Below, piece after piece: positions 23,337-36,950 of a DNA stretch of 64,000 nt. Every line of letters begins with the position of its first letter. The first letter of the stretch is position 1. The notes under the pieces were generated by a model. That model was given only the letters and a program-made list of their open reading frames with translations. It made no database searches and was not told the origin of the DNA. Source of the DNA: Sepiola atlantica (lineage: Eukaryota > Mollusca > Cephalopoda > Sepiida > Sepiolidae). The translations under genes and the position numbers were made by a program. The stretch is taken from contig CAUVYP010000586.1 of the NCBI GenBank assembly GCA_963556195.1, positions 1 through 64,000 of the forward strand, given 5' to 3'.

Positions 23337-25382
23337 TTAGCGCGTTTTAAAGTTGATATCGCTTTTGTTTATAACTTCCACATTTATTCGAATTGTGCAA
23401 CGAAACTTTGCACAGATTAGCGGAGTCACATTTTCTACTGAAGTACCAAGTTTCAGAAGTGCAGCTCTTGTACTGCCGGAGATATGTCGATACAAACTGA
23501 ATACGCAAAACATCAACAAAATTTAGCGCGTTTTAAAGTTGATATCGCTTTTGTTTATAACTTCCACATTTATTCGAATTGTGCAACGAAACTTTGCACA
23601 GATTAGCGGAGTCACATTTTCTACTGAAGTACCAAGTTTCAGAAGTGCAGCTCTTGTACTGCCGGAGATATGTCGATACAAACTGAATACGCAAACTATC
23701 AACAAAATTTAGTGCGATTTAAAGTTGATATCGCTTTTGTTTATAACTTCACCATTCTTTTGAATTGTGCAACGAAACTTTGCAGAGATAAGCGGAGTCA
23801 CATGCTCTACTGAAGTATAAAGTTTCAGAAGTGCAGCTCTTGTACTGCCGGAGATATGTCGATACAAACTGAATACGCAAAACATCAACAAAATTTAGCG
23901 CGTTTTAAAGTTGATATCGCTTTTGTTTATAACTTCAACATTTATTCGAATTGTGCAACGAAACTTTGCACAGATTAGCGGAGTTACATTTTCTACTGAA
24001 GTACCAAGTTTCAGAAGTGCAGCTCTTGTACTGCCGGAGATATGTCGATACAAACTGAATACGCAAACTATCAACAAAATTTAGTGCGATTTAAAGTTGA
24101 TATCGCTTTTGTTTATAACTTCACCATTCTTTTGAATTGTGCAACGAAACTTTGCAGAGATAAGCGGAGTCACATGCTCTACTGAAGTACCAAGTTTCAG
24201 AAGTGCAGCTCTTTTACTGCCGGAGATATGTCGATACAAACTGAATACGCAAAACATCAACAAAATTTAGCGCGTTTTAAAGTGGATATCGCTTTTGTTT
24301 ATAACTTCCACATTTATTCGAATTGTGCAACGAAACTTTGCACAGATTAGCGGAGTCACATTTTCTACTGAAGTACCAAGTTTCAGAAGTGCAGCTCTTG
24401 TACTGCCGGAGATATGTCGATACAAACTGAATACGCAAACTATCAACAAAATTTAGTGCGATTTAAAGTTGATATCGCTTTTGTTTATAACTTCACCATT
24501 CTTTTGAATTGTGCAACGAAACTTTGCAGAGATAAGCGGAGTCACATTTTCTACTGAAGTACCAAGTTTCAGAAGTGCAGCTCTTGTACTGCCGGAGATA
24601 TGTCGATACAAACTGAATACGCAAAACATCAACTAAATTTAGCGCGTTTTAAAGTTGATATCGCTTTTGTTTATAACTTCAACATTTATTCGAATTGTGC
24701 AACGAAACTTTGCACAGATTAGCGGAGTGACATTTTCTACTGAAGTACCAAGTTTCAGAAGTGCAGCTCTTGTACTGCCGGAGATATGTCGATACAAACT
24801 GAATACGCAAACTATCAACAAAATTTAGTGCGATTTAAAGTTGATATCGCTTTTGTTTATAACTTCACCATTCTTTTGAATTGTGCAACGAAACTTTGCA
24901 GAGATAAGCGGAGTCACATGCTCTACTGAAGTACCAAGTTTCAGAAGTGCAGCTCTTGTACTGCCGGAGATATGTCGATACAAACTGAATACGCAAAACA
25001 TCAACAAAATTTAGCGCGTTTTAAAGTTGATATCGCTTTTGTTTATAACTTCCACATTTATTCGAATTGTGCAACGAAACTTTGCACAGATTAGCGGAGT
25101 CACATTTTCTACTGAAGTACCAAGTTTCAGAACTGCAGCTCTTGTACTGCCGGAGATATGTCGATACAAACTGAATACGCAAAACATCAACAAAATTTAG
25201 CGCGTTTTAAAGTTGATATCGCTTTTGTTTATAACTTCCACATTTATTCGAATTGTGCAACGAAACTTTGCACAGATTAGCGGAGTCACATTTTCTACTG
25301 AAGTACCAAGTTTCAGAAGTGCAGCTCTTGTACTGCCGGAGATATGTCGATACAAACTGAATACGCAAAACATCAACAAAAT
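23337..25382. repeat. Irregular block with two chimeric monomers
   Basis: D-Di-AT-Bi-AK, then a C/D chimera (24267), an A/D chimera (24453), Bi, AT, Dv, D. The AT at 23709 carries AAGTATAAAG. The B at 24639 is the first with GGAGTGACATT. The PstI-bearing Dv seen in the D-rich run returns at 25011. Confidence 0.83.
24267..24638. repeat. Two adjacent chimeric monomers (C/D and A/D)
   Basis: 24267-24452 starts with AAAGTGGATATC, diagnostic of C, but continues with CAGATTAGCGG, CATTTTCT and the i tag of Di. 24453-24638 is A through GAGATAAGCGG and then has CATTTTCT of D and the CAACTAAATT tag. Both switches fall in or beside the invariant core, where all types are identical. Confidence 0.88.
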
Positions 25383-28300
25383 TTAGCGCGTTTTAAAGTT
25401 GATATCGCTTTTGTTTATAACTTCCACATTTATTCGAATTGTGCAACGAAACTTTGCACAGATTAGCGGAGTCACATTTTCTACTGAAGTACCAAGTTTC
25501 AGAAGTGCAGCTCTTGTACTGCCGGAGATATGTCGATACAAACTGAATACGCAAACTATCAACAAAATTTAGTGCGATTTAAAGTTGATATCGCTTTTGT
25601 TTATAACTTCACCATTCTTTAGAATTGTGCAACGAAACTTTGCAGAGATAAGCGGAGTCACATGCTCTACTGAAGTACCAAGTTTCAGAAGTGCAGCTCT
25701 TTTACTGCCGGAGATATGTCGATACAAACTGAATACGCAAAACATCAACAAAATTTAGCGCGTTTTAAAGTTGATATCGCTTTTGTTTATAACTTCCAAA
25801 TTTATTCGAATTGTGCAACGAAACTTTGCACAGATTAGCGGAGTCACATTTTCTACTGAAGTACCAAGTTTCAGAAGTGCAGCTCTTGTACTGCCGGAGA
25901 TATGTCGATACAAACTGAATACGCAAAACATCAACAAAATTTAGCGCGTTTTAAAGTTGATATCGCTTTTGTTTATAACTTCCACATTTATTCGAATTGT
26001 GCAACGAAACTTTGCACAGATTAGCGGAGTCACATTTTCTACTGAAGTACCAAGTTTCAGAAGTGCAGCTCTTGTACTGCCGGAGATATGTCGATACAAA
26101 CTGAATACGCAAAACATCAACAAAATTTAGCGCGTTTTAAAGTTGATATCGCTTTTGTTTATAACTTCCACATTTATTCGAATTGTGCAACGAAACTTTG
26201 CAGACAGTCGCGGATAGGCCTTTTCTACTGAAGTACCAAGTTTCAGAAGTGCAGCTCTTGTACTGCCGGAGATATGTCGATACAAACTGAATACGCAAAA
26301 CATCAACAAAATTTAGCGCGTTTTAAAGTTGATATCGCTTTTGTTTATAACTTCCACATTTATTCGAATTGTGCAACGAAACTTTGCACAGATTAGCGGA
26401 GTCACATTTTCTACTGAAGTACCAAGTTTCAGAAGTGCAGCTCTTGTACTGCCGGAGATATGTCGATACAAACTGAATACGCAAACTATCAACAAAATTT
26501 AGTGCGATTTAAAGTTGATATCGCTTTTGTTTATAACTTCACCATTCTTTTGAATTGTGCAACGAAACTTTGCAGAGATAAGCGGAGTCACATGCTCTAC
26601 TGAAGTACCAAGTTTCAGAAGTGCAGCTCTTGTACTGCCGGAGATATGTCGATACAAACTGAATACGCAAAACATCAACTAAATTTAGCGCGTTTTAAAG
26701 TTGATATCGCTTTTGTTTATAACTTCAACATTTATTCGAATTGTGCAACGAAACTTTGCACAGATTAGCGGAGTGACATTTTCTACTGAAGTACCAAGTT
26801 TCAGAAGTGCAGCTCTTGTACTGCCGGAGATATGTCGATACAAACTGAATACGCAAACTATCAACAAAATTTAGTGCGATTTAAAGTTGATATCGCTTTT
26901 GTTTATAACTTCACCATTCTTTTGAATTGTGCAACGAAACTTTGCAGAGATAAGCGGAGTCACATGCTCTACTGAAGTACCAAGTTTCAGAAGTGCAGCT
27001 CTTTTACTGCCGGAGATATGTCGATACAAACTGAATACGCAAAACATCAACAAAATTTAGCGCGTTTTAAAGTGGATATCGCTTTTGTTTATAACTTCCA
27101 CATTTATTCGAATTGTGCAACGAAACTTTGCAGACCGTCGCGGAGACACACGTTCTACTGAAGTACCAAGTTTCAGAAGTGCAGCTCTTGTACTGCCGGA
27201 GATATGTCGATACAAACTGAATACGCAAAACATCAACTAAATTTAGCGCGTTTTAAAGTTGATATCACTTTTGTTTATAACTTCCACATTTATTCGAATT
27301 GTGCAACGAAACTTTGCACAGATTAGCGGAGTCACATTTTCTACTGAAGTACCAAGTTTCAGAAGTGCAGCTCTTGTACTGCCGGAGATATGTCGATACA
27401 AACTGAATACGCAAAACATCAACAAAATTTAGCGCGTTTTAAAGTTGATATCGCTTTTGTTTATAACTTCCACATTTATTCGAATTGTGCAACGAAACTT
27501 TGCACAGATTAGCGGAGTCACATTTTCTACTGAAGTACCAAGTTTCAGAAGTGCAGCTCTTGTACTGCCGGAGATATGTCGATACAAACTGAATACGCAA
27601 ACTATCAACAAAATTTAGTGCGATTTAAAGTTGATATCGCTTTTGTTTATAACTTCACCATTCTTTAGAATTGTGCAACGAAACTTTGCAGAGATAAGCG
27701 GAGTCACATGCTCTACTGAAGTACCAAGTTTCAGAAGTGCAGCTCTTTTACTGCCGGAGATATGTCGATACAAACTGAATACGCAAAACATCAACAAAAT
27801 TTAGCGCGTTTTAAAGTTGATATCGCTTTTGTTTATAACTTCCAAATTTATTCGAATTGTGCAACGAAACTTTGCACAGATTAGCGGAGTCACATTTTCT
27901 ACTGAAGTACCAAGTTTCAGAACTGCAGCTCTTGTACTGCCGGAGATATGTCGATACAAACTGAATACGCAAAACATCAACAAAATTTAGCGCGTTTTAA
28001 AGTTGATATCGCTTTTGTTTATAACTTCCACATTTATTCGAATTGTGCAACGAAACTTTGCACAGATTAGCGGAGTCACATTTTCTACTGAAGTACCAAG
28101 TTTCAGAAGTGCAGCTCTTGTACTGCCGGAGATATGTCGATACAAACTGAATACGCAAAACATCAACAAAATTTAGCGCGTTTTAAAGTTGATATCGCTT
28201 TTGTTTATAACTTCCACATTTATTCGAATTGTGCAACGAAACTTTGCAGACAGTCGCGGATAGGCCTTTTCTACTGAAGTACCAAGTTTCAGAAGTGCAG

Positions 28301-29474
28301 CTCTTGTACTGCCGGAGATATGTCGATACAAACTGAATACGCAAAACATCAACAAAATTTAGCGCGTTTTAAAGTTGATATCGCTTTTGTTTATAACTTC
28401 CACATTTATTCGAATTGTGCAACGAAACTTTGCACAGATTAGCGGAGTCACATTTTCTACTGAAGTACCAAGTTTCAGAAGTGCAGCTCTTGTACTGCCG
28501 GAGATATGTCGATACAAACTGAATACGCAAACTATCAACAAAATTTAGTGCGATTTAAAGTTGATATCGCTTTTGTTTATAACTTCACCATTCTTTTGAA
28601 TTGTGCAACGAAACTTTGCAGAGATAAGCGGAGTCACATGCTCTACTGAAGTACCAAGTTTCAGAAGTGCAGCTCTTGTACTGCCGGAGATATGTCGATA
28701 CAAACTGAATACGCAAAACATCAACTAAATTTAGCGCGTTTTAAAGTTGATATCGCTTTTGTTTATAACTTCAACATTAATTCGAATTGTGCAACGAAAC
28801 TTTGCACAGATTAGCGGAGTGACATTTTCTACTGAAGTACACAGTTTCAGAAGTGCAGCTCTTGTACTGCCGGAGATATGTCGATACAAACTGAATACGC
28901 AAACTATCAACAAAATTTAGTGCGATTTAAAGTTGATATCGCTTTTGTTTATAACTTCACCATTCTTTTGAATTGTGCAACGAAACTTTGCAGAGATAAG
29001 CGGAGTCACATGCTCTACTGAAGTACCAAGTTTCAGAAGTTCAGCTCTTTTACTGCCGGAGATATGTCGATACAAACTGAATACGCAAAACATCAACAAA
29101 ATTTAGCGCGTTTTAAAGTGGATATCGCTTTTGTTTATAACTTCCACATTTATTCGAATTGTGCAACGAAACTTTGCAGACCGTCGCGGAGACACACGTT
29201 CTACTGAAGTACCAAGTTTCAGAAGTGCAGCTCTTGTACTGCCGGAGATATGTCGATACAAACTGAATACGCAAAACATCAACTAAATTTAGCGCGTTTT
29301 AAAGTTGATATCGCTTTTGTTTATAACTTCCACATTTATTCGAATTGTGCAACGAAACTTTGCACAGATTAGCGGAGTCACATTTTCTACTGAAGTACCA
29401 AGTTTCAGAAGTGCAGCTCTTGTACTGCCGGAGATATGTCGATACAAACTGAATACGCAAAACATCAACAAAAT
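25383..29474. repeat. Two tandem 11-mers (2046 bp each)
   Basis: 25383-27428 and 27429-29474, both Di-F-G-D-E-Di-A*-Bi-AK-C-D. The module is a pentamer plus a 6-mer-like block (Di-A*-Bi-AK-C) plus D, so it joins left-domain and right-domain parts. B in both carries GGAGTGACATT; the second copy adds GTACACAG in B, AGAAGTTCAGC in AK and GAACTGCAG in G. Confidence 0.85.
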
Positions 29475-30639
29475 TTAGCGCGTTTTAAAGTTGATATCGC
29501 TTTTGTTTATAACTTCCACATTTATTCGAATTGTGCAACGAAACTTTGCACAGATTAGCGGAGTCACATTTTCTACTGAAGTACCAAGTTTCAGAAGTGC
29601 AGCTCTTGTACTGCCGGAGATATGTCGATACAAACTGAATACGCAAACTATCAACAAAATTTAGTGCGATTTAAAGTTGATATCGCTTTTGTTTATAACT
29701 TCACCATTCTTTTGAATTGTGCAACGAAACTTTGCAGAGATAAGCGGAGTCACATGCTCTACTGAAGTACCAAGTTTCAGAAGTGCAGCTCTTGTACTGC
29801 CGGAGATATGTCGATACAAACTGAATACGCAAAACATCAACAAAATTTAGCGCGTTTTAAAGTTGATATCGCTTTTGTTTATAACTTCAACATTTATTCG
29901 AATTGTGCAACGAAACTTTGCACAGATTAGCGGAGACACATTTTCTACTGAAGTACCAAGTTTCAGAAGTGCAGCTCTTGTACTGCCGGAGATATGTCGA
30001 TACAAACTGAATACGCAAACTATCAACAAAATTTAGTGCGATTTAAAGTTGATATCGCTTTTGTTTATAACTTCACCATTCTTTTGAATTGTGCAACGAA
30101 ACTTTGCAGAGATAAGCGGAGTCACATGCTCTACTGAAGTACCAAGTTTCAGAAGTGCAGCTCTTTTACTGCCGGAGATATGTCGATACAAACTGAATAC
30201 GCAAAACATCAACAAAATTTAGCGCGTTTTAAAGTGGATATCGCTTTTGTTTATAACTTCCACATTTATTCGAATTGTGCAACGAAACTTTGCAGACCGT
30301 CGCGGAGACACACGTTCTACTGAAGTACCAAGTTTCAGAAGTGCAGCTCTTGTACTGCCGGAGATATGTACCTACAAACTGAATACGCAAAACATCAACT
30401 AAATTTAGCGCGTTTTAAAGTTGATATCGCTTTTGTTTATAACTTCCACATTTATTCGAATTGTGCAACGAAACTTTGCACAGATTAGCGGAGTCACATT
30501 TTCTACTGAAGTACCAAGTTTCAGAAGTGCAGCTCTTGTACTGCCGGAGATATGTCGATACAAACTGAATACGCAAAACATCAACAAAATTTAGCGCGTT
30601 TTAAAGTTGATATCGCTTTTGTTTATAACTTCCACATTT
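28780..30639. repeat. 1860-bp tandem duplication, copy 1
   Basis: Ten monomers that match 30640-32499 with no difference I could find; the match continues 41 bp further, to 30680/32540. Four rare private marks are shared: GTGACATT with GTACACAG, AGAAGTTCAGC, GGAGACACATTTT in B, and ATGTACCTACAAAC in C. The left limit is marked by TTCAACATTAATTCG versus TTCCACATTTATTCG at 30632. Confidence 0.9.
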
Positions 30640-32499
30640 ATTCGAATTGTGCAACGAAACTTTGCACAGATTAGCGGAGTGACATTTTCTACTGAAGTAC
30701 ACAGTTTCAGAAGTGCAGCTCTTGTACTGCCGGAGATATGTCGATACAAACTGAATACGCAAACTATCAACAAAATTTAGTGCGATTTAAAGTTGATATC
30801 GCTTTTGTTTATAACTTCACCATTCTTTTGAATTGTGCAACGAAACTTTGCAGAGATAAGCGGAGTCACATGCTCTACTGAAGTACCAAGTTTCAGAAGT
30901 TCAGCTCTTTTACTGCCGGAGATATGTCGATACAAACTGAATACGCAAAACATCAACAAAATTTAGCGCGTTTTAAAGTGGATATCGCTTTTGTTTATAA
31001 CTTCCACATTTATTCGAATTGTGCAACGAAACTTTGCAGACCGTCGCGGAGACACACGTTCTACTGAAGTACCAAGTTTCAGAAGTGCAGCTCTTGTACT
31101 GCCGGAGATATGTCGATACAAACTGAATACGCAAAACATCAACTAAATTTAGCGCGTTTTAAAGTTGATATCGCTTTTGTTTATAACTTCCACATTTATT
31201 CGAATTGTGCAACGAAACTTTGCACAGATTAGCGGAGTCACATTTTCTACTGAAGTACCAAGTTTCAGAAGTGCAGCTCTTGTACTGCCGGAGATATGTC
31301 GATACAAACTGAATACGCAAAACATCAACAAAATTTAGCGCGTTTTAAAGTTGATATCGCTTTTGTTTATAACTTCCACATTTATTCGAATTGTGCAACG
31401 AAACTTTGCACAGATTAGCGGAGTCACATTTTCTACTGAAGTACCAAGTTTCAGAAGTGCAGCTCTTGTACTGCCGGAGATATGTCGATACAAACTGAAT
31501 ACGCAAACTATCAACAAAATTTAGTGCGATTTAAAGTTGATATCGCTTTTGTTTATAACTTCACCATTCTTTTGAATTGTGCAACGAAACTTTGCAGAGA
31601 TAAGCGGAGTCACATGCTCTACTGAAGTACCAAGTTTCAGAAGTGCAGCTCTTGTACTGCCGGAGATATGTCGATACAAACTGAATACGCAAAACATCAA
31701 CAAAATTTAGCGCGTTTTAAAGTTGATATCGCTTTTGTTTATAACTTCAACATTTATTCGAATTGTGCAACGAAACTTTGCACAGATTAGCGGAGACACA
31801 TTTTCTACTGAAGTACCAAGTTTCAGAAGTGCAGCTCTTGTACTGCCGGAGATATGTCGATACAAACTGAATACGCAAACTATCAACAAAATTTAGTGCG
31901 ATTTAAAGTTGATATCGCTTTTGTTTATAACTTCACCATTCTTTTGAATTGTGCAACGAAACTTTGCAGAGATAAGCGGAGTCACATGCTCTACTGAAGT
32001 ACCAAGTTTCAGAAGTGCAGCTCTTTTACTGCCGGAGATATGTCGATACAAACTGAATACGCAAAACATCAACAAAATTTAGCGCGTTTTAAAGTGGATA
32101 TCGCTTTTGTTTATAACTTCCACATTTATTCGAATTGTGCAACGAAACTTTGCAGACCGTCGCGGAGACACACGTTCTACTGAAGTACCAAGTTTCAGAA
32201 GTGCAGCTCTTGTACTGCCGGAGATATGTACCTACAAACTGAATACGCAAAACATCAACTAAATTTAGCGCGTTTTAAAGTTGATATCGCTTTTGTTTAT
32301 AACTTCCACATTTATTCGAATTGTGCAACGAAACTTTGCACAGATTAGCGGAGTCACATTTTCTACTGAAGTACCAAGTTTCAGAAGTGCAGCTCTTGTA
32401 CTGCCGGAGATATGTCGATACAAACTGAATACGCAAAACATCAACAAAATTTAGCGCGTTTTAAAGTTGATATCGCTTTTGTTTATAACTTCCACATTT
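30640..32499. repeat. 1860-bp tandem duplication, copy 2
   Basis: Second copy of 28780-30639. Beyond 32540 the sequences diverge (GAGTGACATT versus GAGTCACATT). Copy 2 begins inside a monomer that is D on its left and B-derived on its right, so the crossover was between misaligned D and B units, within or near the core. Confidence 0.9.
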
Positions 32500-33379
32500 A
32501 TTCGAATTGTGCAACGAAACTTTGCACAGATTAGCGGAGTCACATTTTCTACTGAAGTACCAAGTTTCAGAAGTGCAGCTCTTGTACTGCCGGAGATATG
32601 TCGATACAAACTGAATACGCAAACTATCAACAAAATTTAGTGCGATTTAAAGTTGATATCGCTTTTGTTTATAACTTCACCATTCTTTAGAATTGTGCAA
32701 CGAAACTTTGCAGAGATAAGCGGGGTCACATGCTCTACTGAAGTACCAAGTTTCAGAAGTGCAGCTCTTGTACTGCCGGGGATGTGTCGATACAAACTGA
32801 ATACGCAAAACATCAACAAAATTTAGCGCGTTTTAAAGTTGATATCGCTTTTGTTTATAACTTCCACATTTATTCGAATTGTGCAACGAAACTTTGCACA
32901 GATTAGCGGAGTCACATTTTCTACTGAAGTACCAAGTTTCAGAAGTGCAGCTCTTTACTGCCGGAGATATGTCGATACAAACTGAATACGCAAAACATCA
33001 ACAAAATTTAGCGCGTTTTAAAGTTGATATCGCTTTTGTTTATAACTTCCATATTTATTCGAATTGTGCAACGAAACTTTGCACAGATTAGGGGAGTCAC
33101 ATTTTCTACTGAAGTACCAAGTTTCAGAAGTGCAGCTCTTGTACTGCCGGAGATATGTCGATACAAACTGAATACGCAAAACATCAACAAAATTTAGCGC
33201 GTTTTAAAGTTGATATCGCTTTTGTTTATAACTTCCACATTTATTCGAATTGTGCAACGAAACTTTGCAGACAATCGCGGATAGGCCTTTTCTACTGAAG
33301 TACCAAGTTTCAGAAGTGCAGCTCTTGTACTGCCGGAGATATGTCGATACAAACTGAATACGCAAAACATCAACAAAAT
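32451..33379. repeat. Pentamer with a 1-bp deletion (Di-F-D-D-E)
   Basis: First pentamer with D in the G position. F has AGCGGGGTCAC. The third unit reads GCAGCTCTTTACTG (32949), one base short of CTCTTGTACTG. This is the first break in the 186-bp register. The fourth unit has ATTAGGGGAGTC, a mark that usually precedes E. E is the GACAATCGCGG subvariant. Confidence 0.87.
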
Positions 33380-33677
33380 TTAGCGCGTTTTAAAGTTGAT
33401 ATCGCTTTTCTTTATAACTTCCACATTTATTCGAATTGTGCAACGAAACTTTGCACAGATTAGCGGAGTCACATTTTCTACTGAAGTACCAAGTTTCAGA
33501 AGTGCAGCTCTTGTACTGCCGGAGATATGTCGATACATTTATTCGAATTGTGCAACGAAACTTTGCAGAGATAAGCGGAGTCACATGCTCTACTGAAGTA
33601 CCAAGTTTCAGAAGTGCAGCTCTTTTACTGCCGGAGATATGTCGATACAAACTGAATACGCAAAACATCAACAAAAT
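33380..33677. repeat. Chimeric double monomer with 74-bp deletion (copy 1)
   Basis: 298 bp instead of 372. A D monomer runs to GTCGATACA (33537) and jumps to TTTATTCGAATTG of the next unit. Both deletion ends have ACA (GATACA / CCACA), so 3 bp of microhomology is present. After the core the second half is A-type (GAGATAAGCGG, CATGCTCT, CTTTTACTG). An internal single change GCTTTTCTTTATA is private to this copy. Confidence 0.92.
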
Positions 33678-35722
33678 TTAGCGCGTTTTAAAGTGGATAT
33701 CGCTTTTGTTTATAACTTCCACATTTATTCGAATTGTGCAACGAAACTTTGCAGACCGTCGCGGAGACACACGTTCTACTGAAGTACCAAGTTTCAGAAG
33801 TGCAGCTCTTGTACTGCCGGAGATATGTCGATACAAACTGAATACGCAAAACATCAACTAAATTTAGCGCGTTTTAAAGTTGATATCGCTTTTGTTTATA
33901 ACTTCCACATTTATTCGAATTGTGCAACGAAACTTTGCACAGATTAGCGGAGTCACATTTTCTACTGAAGTACCAAGTTTCAGAAGTGCAGCTCTTGTAC
34001 TGCCGGAGATATGTCGATACAAACTGAATACGCAAAACATCAACAAAATTTAGCGCGTTTTAAAGTTGATATCGCTTTTGTTTATAACTTCCACATTTAT
34101 TCGAATTGTGCAACGAAACTTTGCACAGATTAGCGGAGTCACATTTTCTACTGAAGTACCAAGTTTCAGAAGTGCAGCTCTTTACTGCCGGAGATATGTC
34201 GATACAAACTGAATACGCAAACTATCAACAAAATTTAGTGCGATTTAAAGTTGATATCGCTTTTGTTTATAACTTCACCATTCTTTTGAATTGTGCAACG
34301 AAACTTTGCAGAGATAAGCGGAGTCACATGCTCTACTGAAGTACCAAGTTTCAGAAGTGCAGCTCTTTTACTGCCGGAGATATGTCGATACAAACTGAAT
34401 ACGCAAAACATCAACAAAATTTAGCGCGTTTTAAAGTTGATATCGCTTTTGTTTATAACTTCCACATTTATTCGAATTGTGCAACGAAACTTTGCAGACA
34501 GTCGCGGATAGGCCTTTTCTACTGAAGTACCAAGTTTCAGAAGTGCAGCTCTTGTACTGCCGGAGATATGTCGATACAAACTGAATACGCAAAACATCAA
34601 CAAAATTTAGCGCGTTTTAAAGTTGATATCGCTTTTGTTTATAACTTCCACATTTATTCGAATTGTGCAACGAAACTTTGCACAGATTAGCGGAGTCACA
34701 TTTTCTACTGAAGTACCAAGTTTCAGAAGTGCAGCTCTTGTACTGCCGGAGATATGTCGATACAAACTGAATACGCAAACTGTCAACAAAATTCAGTGCG
34801 ATTTAAAGTTGATATCGCTTTTGTTTATAACTTCACAATTCTTTTGAATTGTGCAACGAAACTTTGCACAGATTAGCGGAGTCACATGCTCTACTGAAGT
34901 ACCAAGTTTCAGAAGTGCAGCTCTTGTACTGCCGGAGATATGTCGATACAAACTGAATACGCAAAACATCAACAAAATTTAGCGCGTTTTCAAGTTGATA
35001 TCGCTTTTGTTTATAACTTCCACATTTATTCGAATTGTGCAACGAAACTTTGCACAGATTAGCGGAGTCACATTTTCTACTGAAGTACCAAGTTTCAGAA
35101 GTGCAGCTCTTGTACTGCCGGAGATATGTCGATACAAACTGAATACGCAAACTATCAACAAAATTTAGTGCGATTTAAAGTTGATATCGCTTTTGTTTAT
35201 AACTTCACCATTCTTTTGAATTGTGCAACGAAACTTTGCAGAGATAAGCGGAGTCACATGCTCTACTGAAGTACCAAGTTTCAGAAGTGCAGCTCTTTTA
35301 CTGCCGGAGATATGTCGATACAAACTGAATACGCAAAACATCAACAAAATTTAGCGCGTTTTAAAGTGGATATCGCTTTTGTTTATAACTTCCACATTTA
35401 TTCGAATTGTGCAACGAAACTTTGCAGACCGTCGCGGAGACACACGTTCTACTGAAGTACCAAGTTTCAGAAGTGCAGCTCTTGTACTGCCGGAGATATG
35501 TCGATACAAACTGAATACGCAAAACATCAACTAAATTTAGCGCGTTTTAAAGTTGATATCGCTTTTGTTTATAACTTCCACATTTATTCGAATTGTGCAA
35601 CGAAACTTTGCACAGATTAGCGGAGTCACATTTTCTACTGAAGTACCAAGTTTCAGAAGTGCAGCTCTTGTACTGCCGGAGATATGTCGATACAAACTGA
35701 ATACGCAAAACATCAACAAAAT
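33678..35722. repeat. Mixed block C-D-D(-1)-AK-E-Di-A-Di-AK-C-D
   Basis: The third unit repeats the 1-bp deletion CTCTTTACTG at about 34182, the same change as at 32955, so one of them is a copy of the other. The A at 34793 is chimeric: TTCACAATTCTTTTG, then CAGATTAGCGG of D, then CATGCTCT of A. The C units at 33678 and 35351 are ordinary. Confidence 0.83.
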
Positions 35723-36652
35723 TTAGCGCGTTTTAAAGTTGATATCGCTTTTGTTTATAACTTCCACATTTATTCGAATTGTGCAACGAAACTTTGCACA
35801 GATTAGCGGAGTCACATTTTCTACTGAAGTACCAAGTTTCAGAAGTGCAGCTCTTGTACTGCCGGAGATATGTCGATACAAACTGAATACGCAAACTATC
35901 AACAAAATTTAGTGCGATTTAAAGTTGATATCGCTTTTGTTTATAACTTCACCATTCTTTAGAATTGTGCAACGAAACTTTGCAGAGATAAGCGGGGTCA
36001 CATGCTCTACTGAAGTACCAAGTTTCAGAAGTGCAGCTCTTTTACTGCCGGAGATATGTCGATACAAACTGAATACGCAAAACATCAACAAAATTTAGCG
36101 CGTTTTAAAGTTGATATCGCTTTTGTTTATAACTTCCACATTTATTCGAATTGTGCAACGAAACTTTGCACAGATTAGCGGAGTCACATTTTCTACTGAA
36201 GTACCAAGTTTCAGAAGTGCAGCTCTTGTACTGCCGGAGATATGTCGATACAAACTATATACGCAAAACATCAACAAAATTTAGCGCGTTTTAAAGTTGA
36301 TATCGCTTTTGTTTATAACTTCCACATTTATTCGAATTGTGCAACGAAACTTTGCACAGATTAGGGGAGTCACATTTTCTACTGAAGTACCAAGTTTCAG
36401 AAGTGCAGCTCTTGTACTGCCCGAGATATGTCGATACAAACTGAATACGCAAAACATCAACAAAATTTAGCGCGTTTTAAAACTGATATCGCTTTTGTTT
36501 ATACCTTCCACATTTATTCGAATTGTGCAACGAAACTTTGCAGACAATCGCGGATAGGCCTTTTCTACTGAAGTACCAAGTTTCAGAAGTGCAGCTCTTG
36601 TACTGCCGGAGATATGTCGATACAAACTGAATACGCAAAACATCAACAAAAT
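35723..36652. repeat. Pentamer (Di-F-D-D-E), counterpart of 32451
   Basis: Matches 32451-33379 in order and in private marks (AGCGGGGTCAC in F, ATTAGGGGAGTC, GACAATCGCGG), with scattered substitutions such as AAACTATATACG, GCCCGAGATATG and TATACCTTCC. It lacks the 1-bp deletion. Confidence 0.87.
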
Positions 36653-36950
36653 TTAGCGCGTTTTAAAGTTGATATCGCTTTTGTTTATAACTTCCACATT
36701 TATTCGAATTGTGCAACGAAACTTTGCACAGATTAGCGGAGTCACATTTTCTACTGAAGTACCAAGTTTCAGAAGTGCAGCTCTTGTACTGCCGGAGATA
36801 TGTCGATACATTTATTCGAATTGTGCAACGAAACTTTGCAGAGATAAGCGGAGTCACATGCTCTACTGAAGTACCAAGTTTCAGAAGTGCAGCTCTTTTA
36901 CTGCCGGAGATATGTCGATACAAACTGAATACGCAAAACATCAACAAAAT
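36653..36950. repeat. Chimeric double monomer with 74-bp deletion (copy 2)
   Basis: The same GTCGATACA-TTTATTCG junction (36810/36811) as in 33380-33677, 3273 bp away. The shared junction together with the shared preceding pentamer shows it spread by segmental duplication rather than arising twice. The right flank differs: E follows here, C follows in copy 1. Confidence 0.92.

Noticed and set aside
33390..33681. Open frames of 66-105 codons near the deletions at 33.4-37.3 kb, on both strands
   Set aside because: They are frame fusions created by the 74-bp and 1-bp deletions in satellite sequence.
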